A DNA stretch of 64,000 bases from Eublepharis macularius (GCF_028583425.1 NC_072801.1:12668001-12732000), one strand, 5' to 3'. Numbered from the stretch's first letter, positions 11,339-22,800 are shown. The notes: generated by a model not told the origin, from the sequence alone. Program-made: numbers and translations.

Positions 11339-11563
11339 TTAGCCACTTAAATACAACCTCAATATTCTGGTTCAGAGGCAGGGCTTGTGCCTCTGAAGAT
11401 AATGTAATGTAGAACAAGCTGTCATCTGCATATTGATGCCATCCATCTCCTGAGATTTGGACACTGTAAACTTTCTGTGGTTTCTATGACTTTTAATTTA
11501 TTGCTCACCTTAGGTCCCTGTTGCCTAGGAGAAAGGTAAGCTTATAAATATCCTCAATAAATG

Positions 11564-11922
11564 CAGGGCTAGCATGCCCATAGAGGCCAGGTAGGCGGTG
11601 GCCTCAGGCGCGAAGGCACTGGAGAGGCTCCAGAGGGGGTGTCGGGGGCGGAGACGCGCGCCGCGGAGCTGGCTTGGCTGGCCCGCAGCTGCTGCAGCCA
11701 GCCAGCCCTGTGCTGCTGCTGCCGCCGCCGCCACCACTATACAACCCAGCCGGGCGCAGCAGCCACGAGCTGCTGCCGGGGCGGCGTGCGGAGCACGGAG
11801 CAGCCTCCGCCCGCCACCCCAGCCATCCGCCGGCGAATGCCCCCAGCTTGCGCTGCACGATGACGTCATCGTGCGATGACAGGGGTTTGCCTCAGGCGCC
11901 AGAAACTTGGGCGCTGGCAGTG
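11564..11922. mobile_element. GC-rich hAT-like MITE
   Basis: This 359-bp segment has ends CAGGGCTAGCATGCCC and GGGCGCTGGCAGTG (imperfect inverted repeats) and perfect 8-bp duplications AATAAATG at 11556-11563 and 11923-11930. It is far richer in G, C and CpG than its surroundings, with CTG/GCC-type runs and a palindromic TGACGTCA (CRE-like) site at about 11863-11870. It opens frames on both strands (for example 11525-11971 minus), which I regard as by-products of its composition. Confidence 0.7.
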
Positions 11923-11978
11923 AATAAATGCAAGGAAGCAGGAGTTGGTTGAAGAGAGAATGTGGCACCATTTCTCAG

Positions 11979-12180
11979 GCAAAAGAGGCTCGCCAATGTA
12001 CCGGCAGGCAAGCTTGCAGCCAGAGGCAAGGCTGCGGGAGGAGGCAAAGAGCCAGGGCTTAGGGTTCACAGGGAGGAACACAGGTGTGGCTGGACTCCTC
12101 TCCTGCAGCCTACATGGTTGTTGCCATTCTCTTGGGCGGTGGCAGAGGTGACAATCATTTTCGTAAGTGGCTTGGAGGGG
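11979..12180 (+). repeat. Split direct repeat A1
   Basis: It shares gcaaaagaggctc, gcaaggcTG, gaggcaaagagc, acatggttgt and cattctc blocks in order with 17149-17375. Position 11979 is the first base of the shared string gcaaaagaggct and marks the left end of the element. Confidence 0.7.
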
Positions 12181-12724
12181 CCCATTAGCCCATCAATGGA
12201 GGAGGGGGCACTGAGGGGGCAGCCAAGCAGACGTCCTGGCCTTCTCTCCATACTTTCAGGTTCCTCCTTCTCCACCCACAGTGTGGGGTGTCCTCATCCT
12301 CTGTTGCTGTTCACCCTTCCTTCATGCTGCTGCCCCTGGGTAACCATCGGAGTGGGCCATTCGTGGGAGTAGAGGTTAGGGTTCTCAGCTGTCCACCAGT
12401 GGCAGATAAACTCCCGGGAATTTGCCCCCTTGTCCGCCGATTGCCTAGCAATTGGAGGGAGATAGCATGCTCCCAGAGGTTGCCCATCAGCAGCAGGCAC
12501 CTCAGGACCGTGGTCTCAACTGGTGCAGCGATGTCACGTCGTAACGCCACCCGCGGGAGCATTTCCATGCTTTGTTTGGGGCCGATTTGCAGCCTTTGCC
12601 TCGCTACTGAGCTTCCTCTGGTCTGGCGGGGGGGGGGGGGGCGGGGGCGGGGCTGGAGGCTGTGGCCTGAACGCCAGTTGTTACAACCTCATTACACCCC
12701 CTTTCGGACTGTTGACATGACCAG

Positions 12725-14130
12725 GTGGCCAGCAGGCTGATCCACAACGGCTTTATGCTAGGTTTTTGGATTCCTTACATGGGACCATTTCTGGCCACAG
12801 ATGCAGACAATTGGAAGTCAGCTCGAGACCTTGCACATGTGGTAGCTGCCAAGGTACAGAAAGAGTTGTTGGTGGGCCAGATGGCTGGCCCATTCGACCC
12901 ACCCTTTCTCCACAATCTCAAGATGTCGCCTCTGGGTGTTGTCTCCAAGGAAATACCTGGGGAGTACCAGCTGATACACCTTGAGGACCTTTCTTACCCC
13001 AAAGGTTCTTTGATTAATGAGGCCATCCGCAGGAGTTCTTCTCTGTGTAGTATGCCTTCTTCAACTACACAGTTCCCCTGGTACACTAATGCAGATCAGG
13101 AGCCCTTATGGCCAAGTGCGACATCCAGTTGGCCTGTTGCCAGTACCCTTGGACAATTCCTGCCTCTTGGGGTTTAGGTTTGATAGTCACAGGTACATGG
13201 ATAAAGCTATGCCAATGGGATGCACAGTTATATGTGCAGCCTTTGACATGTTCAGCACCTTTCTGGAGTGGGCAGCCAAGGACTATTGTGGTTGTCCCCA
13301 TGTCACATATTACTTGGATGATTTTTGTTCATAGGACTGGCAAGGAGCACCCTGTGTGCCAACAGGCTACGGGCATTTCAGGCACTAGTGGAGGGATTGA
13401 GGTGCCCTTGGATCCCGGAAAGACCGAGGATCCCACCAGTCAGCTGGCATACCTGGGAATCCTGAGTCAGCATGTACAGCCTGCCAGCAGACAAACTGAT
13501 GGTTCTAAGCAGCAAGAAATGCCGATGTGTTTTGAAGGACACATTCAATGCTAGGGCATTTCAACTTCACATGCAGGCTCTGGGGAGAGCCTTTTGCACT
13601 TGCTTGGCCAGGGCAACTACTGAATTACCAAAGGGATGGAGGCAGACCTACAGGTGTGGCACACTTTCCTGGCCAACTTTAATAGCATCTTCTTCTCCTG
13701 AGCCGACAGAGGTAGGAATCGCCTTTCAGGTGCATTCCAGTGCTGCAGGAGGCATTGGGTTTGGAGTGTACATGGATGGGAGGTGGTGCGCCCAGTGTTG
13801 GCTGGCTTCCTGGTGGGGGACTGGGATCAGCAGGGACCTTACATTCTTGGAGTTCTTCCCAATCCCGGTGCAGTGGCTCTATGGCAGGACACATTCTGGA
13901 ACAAGAAGGTGCAATTTTGGTATGACAACCAGGCTGTGGTGCGGGTTGTTAACCGGCCATCACCAAGCGCTGAGAGAATCATGTGCCTTGTCTGGAGATT
14001 TGTCTTGGTCTGCTTGAATGCTGCTGACATCATGGCTGCAGCTCACTATATTACAGGTGTATATAACATGGTGGACACATTGTCTCACTTTCAGGAGGAA
14101 AGATTCTGGGCTTTGGCATCTGGAACTGGG
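12725..14130 (+). pseudogene. Broken reverse transcriptase and RNase H of the split-repeat retroelement
   Basis: Frames shift several times. MSPLGVVSKEIPGEYQLIH with LSYPKGSLINEAI (about 12920-13025) is the start of a DIRS/Ngaro-type reverse transcriptase. Near 13195-13330 come DKAMPMGCTV, FSTFLEW and TYYLDDF, so the catalytic YLDD is kept. RNase H follows: GIGFGVYMDGRWCAQCW and RDLTFLEFFPI (13750-13860), then FWYDNQAVVRVVN and AAAHYITGVYN (13910-14070). This domain order is that of tyrosine-recombinase retrotransposons. The region lacks any protease or DDE integrase signature. No gag-like frame was recognised between 12180 and 12720. Confidence 0.85.
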
Positions 14131-14940
14131 AGTTGCTCAGATCTCTTCCCAGAGGATTGTGGGAGCTTGGGATCGACTCATCTTGCAGGGAGTATTGAAC
14201 TCAGTGGCACCATCCACCAGGCAGGCATATTCGGTGATAGTTTCATCTTTCTTAGTGTTTTTCAGCTGGTCAAAGGGGTGCAATGCCTTGCTGGCTTCAA
14301 AGAGAGCAGAGTACCTGGTCTACTTGCATGGAAAGGGGTACGTCCCCAAGACCATGTTTCTCCTTCAGGGACTCTTGGGGCAATTCCCCAGCATCTGCCA
14401 GTCATGGTTCAAGATCACACTATTCCGAGCAGCCTTCACTTTGTCATTTTACGGGGCCTTCTGGGTGGAGGAACTGGTGGCAGATTCAACTGGGGACTGG
14501 TCTGCCACGGCACTGGCACTGAGTGACGTGAGAGGGGAGGAGGCTCCAGCCCCGGGTTCAGCACTCAAAAAACAATCAGCTAGAATGGGGAGCCTTGATC
14601 CATTGGTGCAGAGTGGCCAGGGGGGCCCCTTGTCCTGTAAAAGTGACACTGGCCTTCCTGGCCATCTGCCCACACATCTCAGGCCTATTGCTCATGCATG
14701 CTGACAGAGCATCTCTTACCAGGTTCCAGTTCATCTCCATGGAGGGGTTGGAGTCTGCTGGGTTCCCCACAAGGGAGATTGAGTACCGCTTTTTCAGGAT
14801 TGGAGCAGCCACCAGTGCGGCAGAAGCAGGGTTGCCCATGTCTCGCATACAATCCACTGGGTGCTGGACCTCGAGGGCATACAAAGGAACATACGGAGCA
14901 AGTCCGGTGCTAATGCTTCTTTGTTCTAGTTGCAGGTAAA
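14130..14940 (+). pseudogene. Broken tyrosine recombinase of the split-repeat retroelement
   Basis: The N-terminal core-binding region reads NSVAPSTRQAYSVIVSSF (about 14195-14250), a hallmark start for recombinases of DIRS/Ngaro elements. The catalytic block YRFFRIGAATSAAEAGLP with TSRAYKGTY is near 14785-14890. The conserved Arg and terminal Tyr are present, but the His before FRIGAAT appears replaced. Stops and frame changes near 14520 and 14700 interrupt the product. Confidence 0.8.
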
Positions 14941-15246
14941 GGGTCCCCAGCAGCAGGCTGGCTGGTGAGCAGACACAGCAGTAGAGGCAACATTGCATCA
15001 GGTGGATTGGGACTGTATCGCCTGCACGTGGGCCAGTGTCATGGTTGGTCATGGCTTGGTTGCCCAGATCCTTTTTGTGCTGGTTGGCCGGAGGAGGCAA
15101 GGAAAGAAATTTTCCCTACAGGGCCAGATTGGCCAGAGTCCCTGGGGATTTTTTCTCCTTTCACCAGGCATCAGGGCTATAGGACCCCTGGGGAGGGGGC
15201 TCCAACTTAGCTGCAGCCATTGGAGCATTGGTGAGAGTTGAGCCTG

Positions 15247-15634
15247 TGTGGGCCTCTTCTGGAGGCGGTTTTGAGGCTTTGGGCTGGATTCACTGGGTGA
15301 GTGGTATGGACTGGGCAGCTCAACCCGCCTCTTTTGGGGTCCCCTTAAGGAATCTGGGTGAAGCCTAGGTGGGCTGTTGCAGGCTTTGCCTTGAGTGGCA
15401 GGGGCCATCTGACCATGCTGGGATGGTAATACATCTCCTGCCATTCCACAGTGCCCAGCAGGCTTGCTGCTGAAGCAGCCAAAGGCAGAGGGCTGTTTGA
15501 TGCAATGGATCCATTGCCCTATGCCTTGCCAGTGCTCCTAGCTGTACTCAATAAAGTTGTGGCCCATTACATCCAATAATGCTGTTTGTATTCTTTGCCC
15601 GGAATGCCAGCCTCGCCTCGACCATACAGATGCA
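15247..15634 (+). repeat. Split direct repeat B1
   Basis: It matches 17378-17790 in order: ggtgagtgg...ggac, ggtgggctgtt, ccatctgaccat, cctgccat...cagtgcccagcagg, ccctatgccttgcca, caataaa, and ccattacatccaa. It contains a possible polyadenylation signal AATAAA at about 15550. Confidence 0.7.
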
Positions 15635-15643
15635 AAAGAGGCT

Positions 15644-17142
15644 GGATTCGGTTTCATTTTCTCAGCCATGTCGGACGCTCCTCTTCGCAGGTCCGAGAGG
15701 AAGTGCCCGAGCACCCTGTCCGGGCGGCTGATCTGCGAAGATTAGCCCCCAAAACTCCCAGTGAGGGAGGCTGGGTCCGGGATGCTGCGGGAAGAGCCCC
15801 CCGGAATCAATGCGGGGGGTTAATTGCCCGTTTGTCCCTACGGAGGCCGGCAGACGTGCGCGGCGCCTCGAGTGCTGCCGGGCCATGGAAAACGGCAAAG
15901 AGCAGAATTAGGCGAAAGCCTGCAAGTAAGCGAATCCCTTCTGTTACTACAAGCGCACGCGAAGGAGTGGTGGGATCTGAAGCTAAGAAGGCTCGTTCTT
16001 CCCCTTCGCTGAGTTTCAGAATCTGGTTGGCGGTTCCCCCCCCCCCCTAAAATGGCAACGAAAAAACAAAGTCCCGCTCTGGGCAAGTCAGTTTCGGCTG
16101 CCCTGAAGGGAGAGTCGTTGGAGGAAGTAGTGCGGAGGGCGGTTGGTGAAGCCATAAAACCCTTTGTTGACAAGCTGAATGAAACAGATCAAAGGGTGAG
16201 CTTAATTGAGAGCGAAGTGAAAACCATTAAGGAAGCAGCGGGGGGGGGCAGAGAAGTCTGCTCGGGAAAGTGCGTCACTCGTGAAGGCTATGAATAAAGA
16301 GCTTAAGCTGGTGGAGAACCAGCTGATCGGGCTACAAGTGGAACGAACACAGACAATTTTGCGCCTCCAGAATGTGAAAGAGGAGGAAAATGAGGATTTA
16401 TGGGGTCTGGTCTCGGAACTACTGGCGACACCCGCGAGAGCAACTAAAGAAGAAGTAAAAAGCGCCATTTTGGAAGTCCGTCGGGCTACTTCAAAATATG
16501 CAATGAAGCGTCAGCTGCCTCGCGAGATCATCATTGATTTTTCATCTAAGAGGACCCGGGACACTATCCTATATAATTCATACAATGCAGATTTGGACTT
16601 TTGGAGTAATAAAGTTAAGATATTGAAAGACGTCCCATTTCTAGTTCAGAAAAGACGTTTTAAGTATAAAAAGTTCGCAGCGCTTCTAAGAGAACGTGGA
16701 ATAAAGTACAAATGGTTATTTCCAGAAGGAATCTGGTTCAGTCACAAAGATCAAGCTTTCAAGATATTATCAGAAGATCAAGTAAGGGATTTTGAGGATA
16801 AAAATCCGGAATTTCAGTGCACCAAGCAAGACGAAAAGGAGAAGTCTGAGGGGGGGGGGAGGAAACGAGCACTGCAGCTGCAGTTGCTCAGAGAGAATTG
16901 CGTCCGGGACCCAGGAGGGGAAGGAAAATTTAATTTGAATTTAAATTGTAATTTGCATTTAGTAAGGTCAACCACTCCATCAATATAACATAAAGCTTTA
17001 ACTTTTGAATAATGGCAGTATGAAGGGAAAACATTTTGTGTAGCATAGTGGTTACATGTTGTAGTTGTGTTTTTTTTTCCTTCCTCCCCTTGTTCCCTTT
17101 CTTCCCTTTGTATTGTTAGTTAATGTAGTTAATAAAAAAAAA
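15644..17142 (+). mobile_element. L1-type element with ORF1 but no ORF2 (HAL1-like)
   Basis: The 1,499-bp insert has an 18-bp duplication ACAGATGCAAAAGAGGCT on both sides (15626-15643 and 17143-17160) and an A-rich end (aataaaaaaaaaa). It consists of a GC-rich 5' UTR, an ORF1 and a short pyrimidine-rich 3' UTR. There is no endonuclease or reverse transcriptase. This is the arrangement of HAL1 (half-L1) elements described in mammals. It could also be an internally deleted L1. It lies exactly across the B1/A2 junction of the host retroelement and so is younger than it. Confidence 0.75.
16052..16988 (+). pseudogene. L1 ORF1p-like protein, frameshifted
   Basis: The product starts MATKKQSPALGKSVSAALKG. 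Heptad-like sequence follows (VDKLNETDQRVSLIESEVKT), then after a frame change in a run of eight G at about 16240-16247 comes MNKELKLVENQLIGLQVERT and the RRM-like QTILRLQNVKEEENEDL. A C-terminal domain follows with PREIIIDFSSKRTRD and FKYKKFAALLRERGI. Coiled coil, RRM and C-terminal domain in that order are typical of L1 ORF1p, an RNA-binding chaperone. A second G run at about 16850 may have shifted the C-terminus, so the annotated end is uncertain. Confidence 0.75.
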
Positions 17143-17148
17143 ACAGAT

Positions 17149-17375
17149 GCAAAAGAGGCTCACCGACTTATCAATGGGCAAGGTTGCAGCTGGGGACAAG
17201 GCTGGGGGCGGAGGCTGGGAACAGAGGCAAAGAGCTGGGGTTGGGGTGCAGAGGGAGAAGCGCAGGCATGACCAGGCTCCTCTTATTCAGCCCACATGGT
17301 TGTCATCATTCTCCTGGACCACAGTGGAGATGATGGACTGTTTTCCCTCCTTCCCCTGCAGGGCCCATGGCAACA
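17149..17375 (+). repeat. Split direct repeat A2
   Basis: This is the second copy of the left-end repeat of the retroelement (compare 11979-12180), starting gcaaaagaggctcacc. Its first 12 bases are also part of the target duplication made by the nested L1-type insert. Confidence 0.7.
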
Positions 17376-17377
17376 GG

Positions 17378-17790
17378 GGGTGGCCTGTCACAACTTTAGG
17401 CGGTTTAGAGATATTGGACCAAATCCCCTGGGGTGAGTGGCGGACTGGACAGCTCACTCTGCCTCTTTCAGATCCTCTTATAGAATCTGGGGCAAAGCTG
17501 AAGGGTATGTGCATGGGTGGGCTGTTTTAGGCTTTTCCCTGGGTGGAAGGGGCCCTCTGACCACACTGGGACAATAGAACATCACCTGCCATCCTGCAGT
17601 GCCCAGCAGGCATGCACCCACCAAATGGCAAGGGGCCATTCAGTGCAGTAGATCTGTGGCCCTATGCCCTATGCCTTGCCAATGCTCCAATGGCCATAAT
17701 CAATAAAATCATGGTCCATTACATCCAACAATACTGTGTTGTGAATTCTTTGCCCAGGGCACCAGCCTCACTTCACCAGTACAGATACAA
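17378..17790 (+). repeat. Split direct repeat B2
   Basis: This second copy of B ends at cagatacaa, as B1 ends at cagatgcaa. It marks the right end of the retroelement. It directly follows A2, giving the order B1-A2-B2. Confidence 0.7.
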
Positions 17791-18138
17791 CTGGGCTGTT
17801 GCTCCCTCACTCTCCTGTTGTGTCATCGTACTTAGATGACTGGTTCATGAAGAATTTAGGATGCACTTCCAGAAGAATAGCCCTTTGAAAGTAGTTCAGT
17901 GACAGTGTTAAATGGATCACCTCCACATTTTGTTGCATATTCCAATGTAGATGTCATCCATTTGTGTTGCATTATTTTTGGTAGGATATGAGTCCAAATG
18001 CTCCATCTGTATTCTTTCCTAACTAATTATACACAACTGCATGCAGTTAGAAATCATTTGTGAGGGGAGAAGGGGAATCTTGTGGCCTTGATAGCCAGTG
18101 GAACTGTCAGTGCAGTGAGAAAAGGCAGAAAGCATTTA

Positions 18139-18260
18139 AGAACATTTAAAGAGCCCGCTGGTCAGACCAGTGCTCCATCTAGTCCAGCATAATGTTTCAC
18201 ACAGTGGCCAACCAGTTGCCCTGGAGCATCAAACAAATGGGGCTTAGTGTCAGATAAGCT
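18139..18260 (+). repeat. Interspersed repeat, family copy a
   Basis: The block cagaccagtgctccatctag, tccagcataatgtttcacac and agtggccaaccagttgccct recurs in degenerate form at 26548-26640. A matching 3' part (ttcagagatttgctgcctctg...caccatgg) lies at 18750-18810, so this copy may be interrupted. The family is widespread in squamates as I remember it, but I cannot assign a class. Confidence 0.5.
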
Positions 18261-19586
18261 TCCAGCATCATCTGCCATGCACTTGGTGTATTGTGGTTGT
18301 GAAAGTATTGTGTCTCTGAGTACATGCAGAGTAAAACCAGTATTCTGTTGCTTTGTTGCTAACTGCTTATCTTCTAGGCAAGGTGTTTAGGTTACCAGTT
18401 CTTGCTGAAGCCTGGGAATTTGACCTTGGACTTAATACAGAGACTGAACAAAGCTCCTTTCCTCCCCCCCCTTCCCCTCTTCCCAGGCAATATGCGCCAA
18501 AACCTCCAACAGCCTCTCCTTCCCACTGCGGGGTGGGGGTGGAGACAATGTCTTATAATTGAACCTGCTTTACTATCTTTAGGCATTCCGGTCAATTCCA
18601 TTGTTACAGCATCTTGAACTGATATTTTTCCTAATAAAATCATCTTTAACTCATACACAAGAGTGATGCAGTGAAGTGATTGGAGAAGTATCTGGCAAGA
18701 CCTGACACTTGGAGATGGAGGCCTTCTGGTGCTGCTGCCTCCTAACACTGGTATTCAGAGATTTGCTGCCTCTGTAGATGGAGGCTCCCTTCAGTCACCA
18801 TGGTTCATAGTCATGGTGCCTGGATTCCTGGGCTGGGGGGGTGCCTTCTCTTTTGCTTCCCTCTTTTCTCCATGCAGCAGCAGATCAGAGGTACAAAAAT
18901 ACAGGCACAAAAAATGCACACAGGTAGTGTGCATGTATAAGGAGTTCATGAACACTTTTTCATTTATTCATTTACCAACATTTGCAGCAAAATCAAACCT
19001 CATGAAAATTCAGGACAGCCCTAGTATATCTGCCGTCAGTCTCAGTGAGAAAGACGGATTATAAATAAAATAAATAATCTTAACAATATCTGGTATTAAT
19101 CAGTTGGCTTCCTTACAGCTACTGTCTGACTGTTGGCTTTTTGAACATAAAATGCAATAACTAGAAATTTCACTTTGGTATAAAATCTTAATAAGCTCAT
19201 TTGGGAGTTTAGGAAAGAACAAAACGTGCTACAATAATCTTAAGCACAACCTTGAAAGAAAGAAAAAAAGGCTTCATCTCTTCTTGACTTGATGGAATGT
19301 TTTAACTTCAAAGCCAACAGATGAAGAGTACTTTGTGTTACCAAACAACCATTCGCCATTTTGTGCAAGCTCGGCCATCTGTCTAGCAAAGTTCTCCCAA
19401 AGATGAGTTCTGTGGTGCTTAGTCATATGCACATTTTTACCAATGGAAGGAACACTGATGATGACTTTTGGTTTAATCCCTTGGGATACAGTCCTGACTT
19501 CACAGCGAGCACTGTAGCTTTTGATCTCTCTGTCTTGGCTTGCCACAGAAGACTGACCCAATGTAGCCATTGTCATTGCTCTGAAG

Positions 19587-19845
19587 CAGGGAATGCAGTG
19601 GAACGGAGTTCCGGCTCCTCTTGAAAATGGTCACATGGCCGGTGGCCCCGCCCCCTGATCTCCAGACAAAGGGGAGTTTAGATCGCCCTCCACGTTGTGC
19701 TGCGCCATGTGACCATTTTCACCGAGGGCGATTTAAACTTTAAAAAACTCCCCCCTTGTTCCAGCTGACACAAAGTGACGTCATTGTGACGTCCTGGGTT
19801 CCACCACTGAGTTCCACCACCTTTTTTTCCGGAAAAAAAGCCCTG
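19587..19845. mobile_element. hAT-type MITE, CAGGGC family, copy 2
   Basis: The element starts CAGGG and ends AAAAAAAGCCCTG, with perfect duplications CTCTGAAG at 19579-19586 and 19846-19853. About 20 bases just inside the left end are missing relative to the other copies. The interior carries the family stem aaaatggtcacatggc...gccatgtgaccatttt and a gtgacgtcattgtgacgtc motif. Confidence 0.85.
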
Positions 19846-22800
19846 CTCTGAAGTCCAGTCAACATTTTCAGCCAGGCAAATAATTCCATGGATGTAAAGA
19901 AAAGGAAGACTTAATTTGCAGATGGTTTGAACAGTATTCACCCCAGGTACAGCTATTCATGATGGCGGCAGCAACTCATTTATCATCCTCTCCATTCAAT
20001 GGTTTCAGTGGAGTGCTTCGATACTTGACGCAGAAGCTAGCATTGGTTAAAGAGAGATTAATATTTGTTAATCTCCACTTTTGCATACAATAGAAGGAGC
20101 AATATGTTGCCTCACTCAAGAGTTCCTCTTCAGTTGTAAAGGATCATTTCTGGTGCGATGTGTTTCTTGCACACTGATTGCTTTTCCCCCTGGGGACTTT
20201 GGTATGCAAGCATCGTCTGTTACTGGCAGTTAACAGATTTACCAAAGGCATCAGTGTTTTATATTTTATAGTTGCGGAAGGTGGTACAGAAGACCGTTAA
20301 AAATGACCTGTTAGCCACTTGCCACTGAGGGTGTCAATCAAAGTTACTACTTATACCTCCTATGGGTTTAACAGGCAAAATGAGCTTGCACCAATGTATC
20401 AGTTTTAACGAGCGCACAACATATTAGGGTAGGTCAGGTGTAGATGACTTGAGACTGAAAACTCAACTGATACTTTGGCGTATTAATACTAAGAAATTTG
20501 CAGGGAGCCTGACAGGATAATCAATGCAAAGCAAGTCCTAAATCTCCATATAGACCACAAGGAACATTAATTTGGGCAGTCTTTCAGTAGCTGAGGCTCA
20601 AGTCTGCTTTCCTAATGAGCACAGACAAGCTCAATGTTCAGTGGTTCAGAAGTCAGAGAGTCCCTTTACATTTCCACAGAACATTCAGAATTCGAAGTAG
20701 GCAGAATGATCCCCCTCCGCAACAACTCTGTGCCCAGTATTTTATAACGGATCCCTCCAAACCAACAGAAGAACAGACTTGACTAGTCGAGTCAGGCACT
20801 GGCAAGTTTCTACTGTAAACATGGGAGTATTTACTCAGTACGCCTGCAACTTCCCCCATAGCTAAAGATTCTGCAGCTCTGCAGTTGCAGATGAGGTTTT
20901 GCATGATTAAGTAGTTGTGACAATTTTCACCAGGTGTCTCTAGAATGGGCAGACTGGGAAGAAAAAACAGCCCAGAAAAAGGGCCCCACGCCACTGAGGG
21001 AAGCAGGGAGGGAAGGAAGAAGAGTCAACATAGCTTGGCCAGGCTTCTCCTTTGCTGCCGAGTGCTCAGCAGCACCATGCGCTTCCATCCCTTTCTCTTC
21101 CCAGCATGGGGTTTGATGGGACCTCCATCTCCATCTGGCTTGGGGCAAGGACCACTGGCTTGCAGCAGCTGCCAACTGCCCCACTCAAGGTAAGGGCTGT
21201 CCTTGCTTGAAGCCCTGGTGACTCTGGCTGGGGGAGTGTTTGCACACATCATCAGCCCACTGGGCCTTTTCCCAGTGGCCTTAATGACCAATCGCTCCTG
21301 CCTGCTCCAGAATTCAGCCAGTAATACTAAATGGCAAGCTCTAACAGGGGCGTGACAGATCTCAACAAGTTCCCCTCCTCTACATATGTTGATCCTGGTA
21401 CATCTATGCAATAAACAGGAAAGCTCCCTTCAGCCACTTGTACATCTGGGCTGATAAGGCTGAGCCAAAGGGAATGGATTTTTACAAATGCTTTTATCAT
21501 CATGAACCTCTCCTTCCAGCGATTTTTCTTGGGGAGAGGTGGCTCCAAAAGTCCATGAAATGCTTTCCTTATTTGGCATTTGTACTTTCCTTATTCTGAA
21601 CAAATTCAGATTCCCCTTTGTGCTGTCATCAATTAACTATATGATCCCTGATTGGCTTGGATTACCCCAGTAAACGGTCCAGAAAATATTTATTTTAATT
21701 GAAATCCATACATAATCAAATTTTATTGGCTTTGCAGCATTGTGTATGAAGCTATGTGATTGCTGTTTGGCTGGAATTCAAACTGGAGAGCAAAAGGTAG
21801 ATCTAACCAGGAAAAAAATAGGTGCTGAAGTAGCAGAAGGCTGGGGAAACAAATGGCAGCCAACAGGATTGGGTGGAGGAGACAAATATGTACCATGTTC
21901 CCATTTATGGATTGCGGGGTGGGTGGGTATTTATTTCTTTATATTTTAGATTTCTATTCTGCCCTCCCTGCACAAGCAGCCTCCCCCCAATTAATAAACT
22001 CATTATGTTTGCATTGAAAATCCATTTGGTACATCTGTAGCATATGATACCCCATGGCTGGACTGAATGTGTCTCAGATAGTTTAGTTCATATGATTTAA
22101 TTTTCTTTTTTGCACCAGACCTTCCAGTGTGTAAAGTCGTCTCCATTAGCTATTGCCCTTTGTACTGATCTAGAATTCATCTGAAGCACCCGTTGCTTGA
22201 TTCTACAGAAGGCAATTCTTGTGTCTTTTTTGATTTGGAGTTTAATAGGCAGTGTCGGAACAACCCCTTTCTCTTTCTGGAATCATATTCAGCAGCTGAG
22301 ACAATGCCATTTTTCCATTCAGGTTATGCAGCCTTGCTGGTGCAGGCTCCAATAAAATATAGACCACAGTTCAAAGTTAATTCAAAATTAAATTTGTTTC
22401 TCCACTCTTCAACCACAGGAAGGAATCTGAAATTCAAGGCATGCTCTTTACAGCTCTGATTTAAAACCACCTCCTTGGACTGGAATTTTCTTTGCTTATG
22501 AATGTGGACTTGTGGTTTTTAGATAGCACTAAGTGTACAGCAGCTTAATAAATTATGGAAAGAAATGAGTACATTTTTTAATTACACGATGTCAAGTACA
22601 ATTACTGCTTTTTGGTCTGACCAGCAAGGGTCAGTGATAATTGATATTGAGAGAGAGCTTCCAATGAGCAGGCAGTGATGAATTGCTAGGCTGGTTGCAT
22701 TCCTGTCCATTTGTGAATGAGAATCTTGGGCTCTGTTTAGAAATGAAATGCCTCAAGCAGAACCCGGGTTTCTTGACTATAAGTAGGGGCTAACCCAAGA

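Larger units (their letters stand above)
11979..17790 (+). mobile_element. Tyrosine-recombinase retrotransposon with split direct repeats (PAT/Ngaro-like layout)
   Basis: The left segment A1 (11979 to about 12180) recurs as A2 (17149 to about 17375), and B1 (about 15247-15634) recurs as B2 (about 17378-17790). The order is A1-ORFs-B1-A2-B2, with B1 abutting A2 except for the later L1-type insert. That order is the split direct repeat of PAT/Ngaro-type elements. Reverse transcriptase, RNase H and tyrosine recombinase remnants lie between A1 and B1. An alternative is two head-to-tail copies, the second with its interior deleted. Frames are broken many times, so the element is dead. Without the insert it is about 4.3 kb. 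Confidence 0.75.

Noticed and set aside
11525..11971. 148-residue minus-strand frame and overlapping plus-strand frames
   Set aside because: They arise from the GC-rich MITE at 11564-11922, are low in complexity and resemble no protein.
11979..17790. Two independent tandem retroelement copies
   Set aside because: Possible, but the A1-B1-A2-B2 order with B1 abutting A2 is explained more simply by one split-repeat element; kept as the stated alternative.
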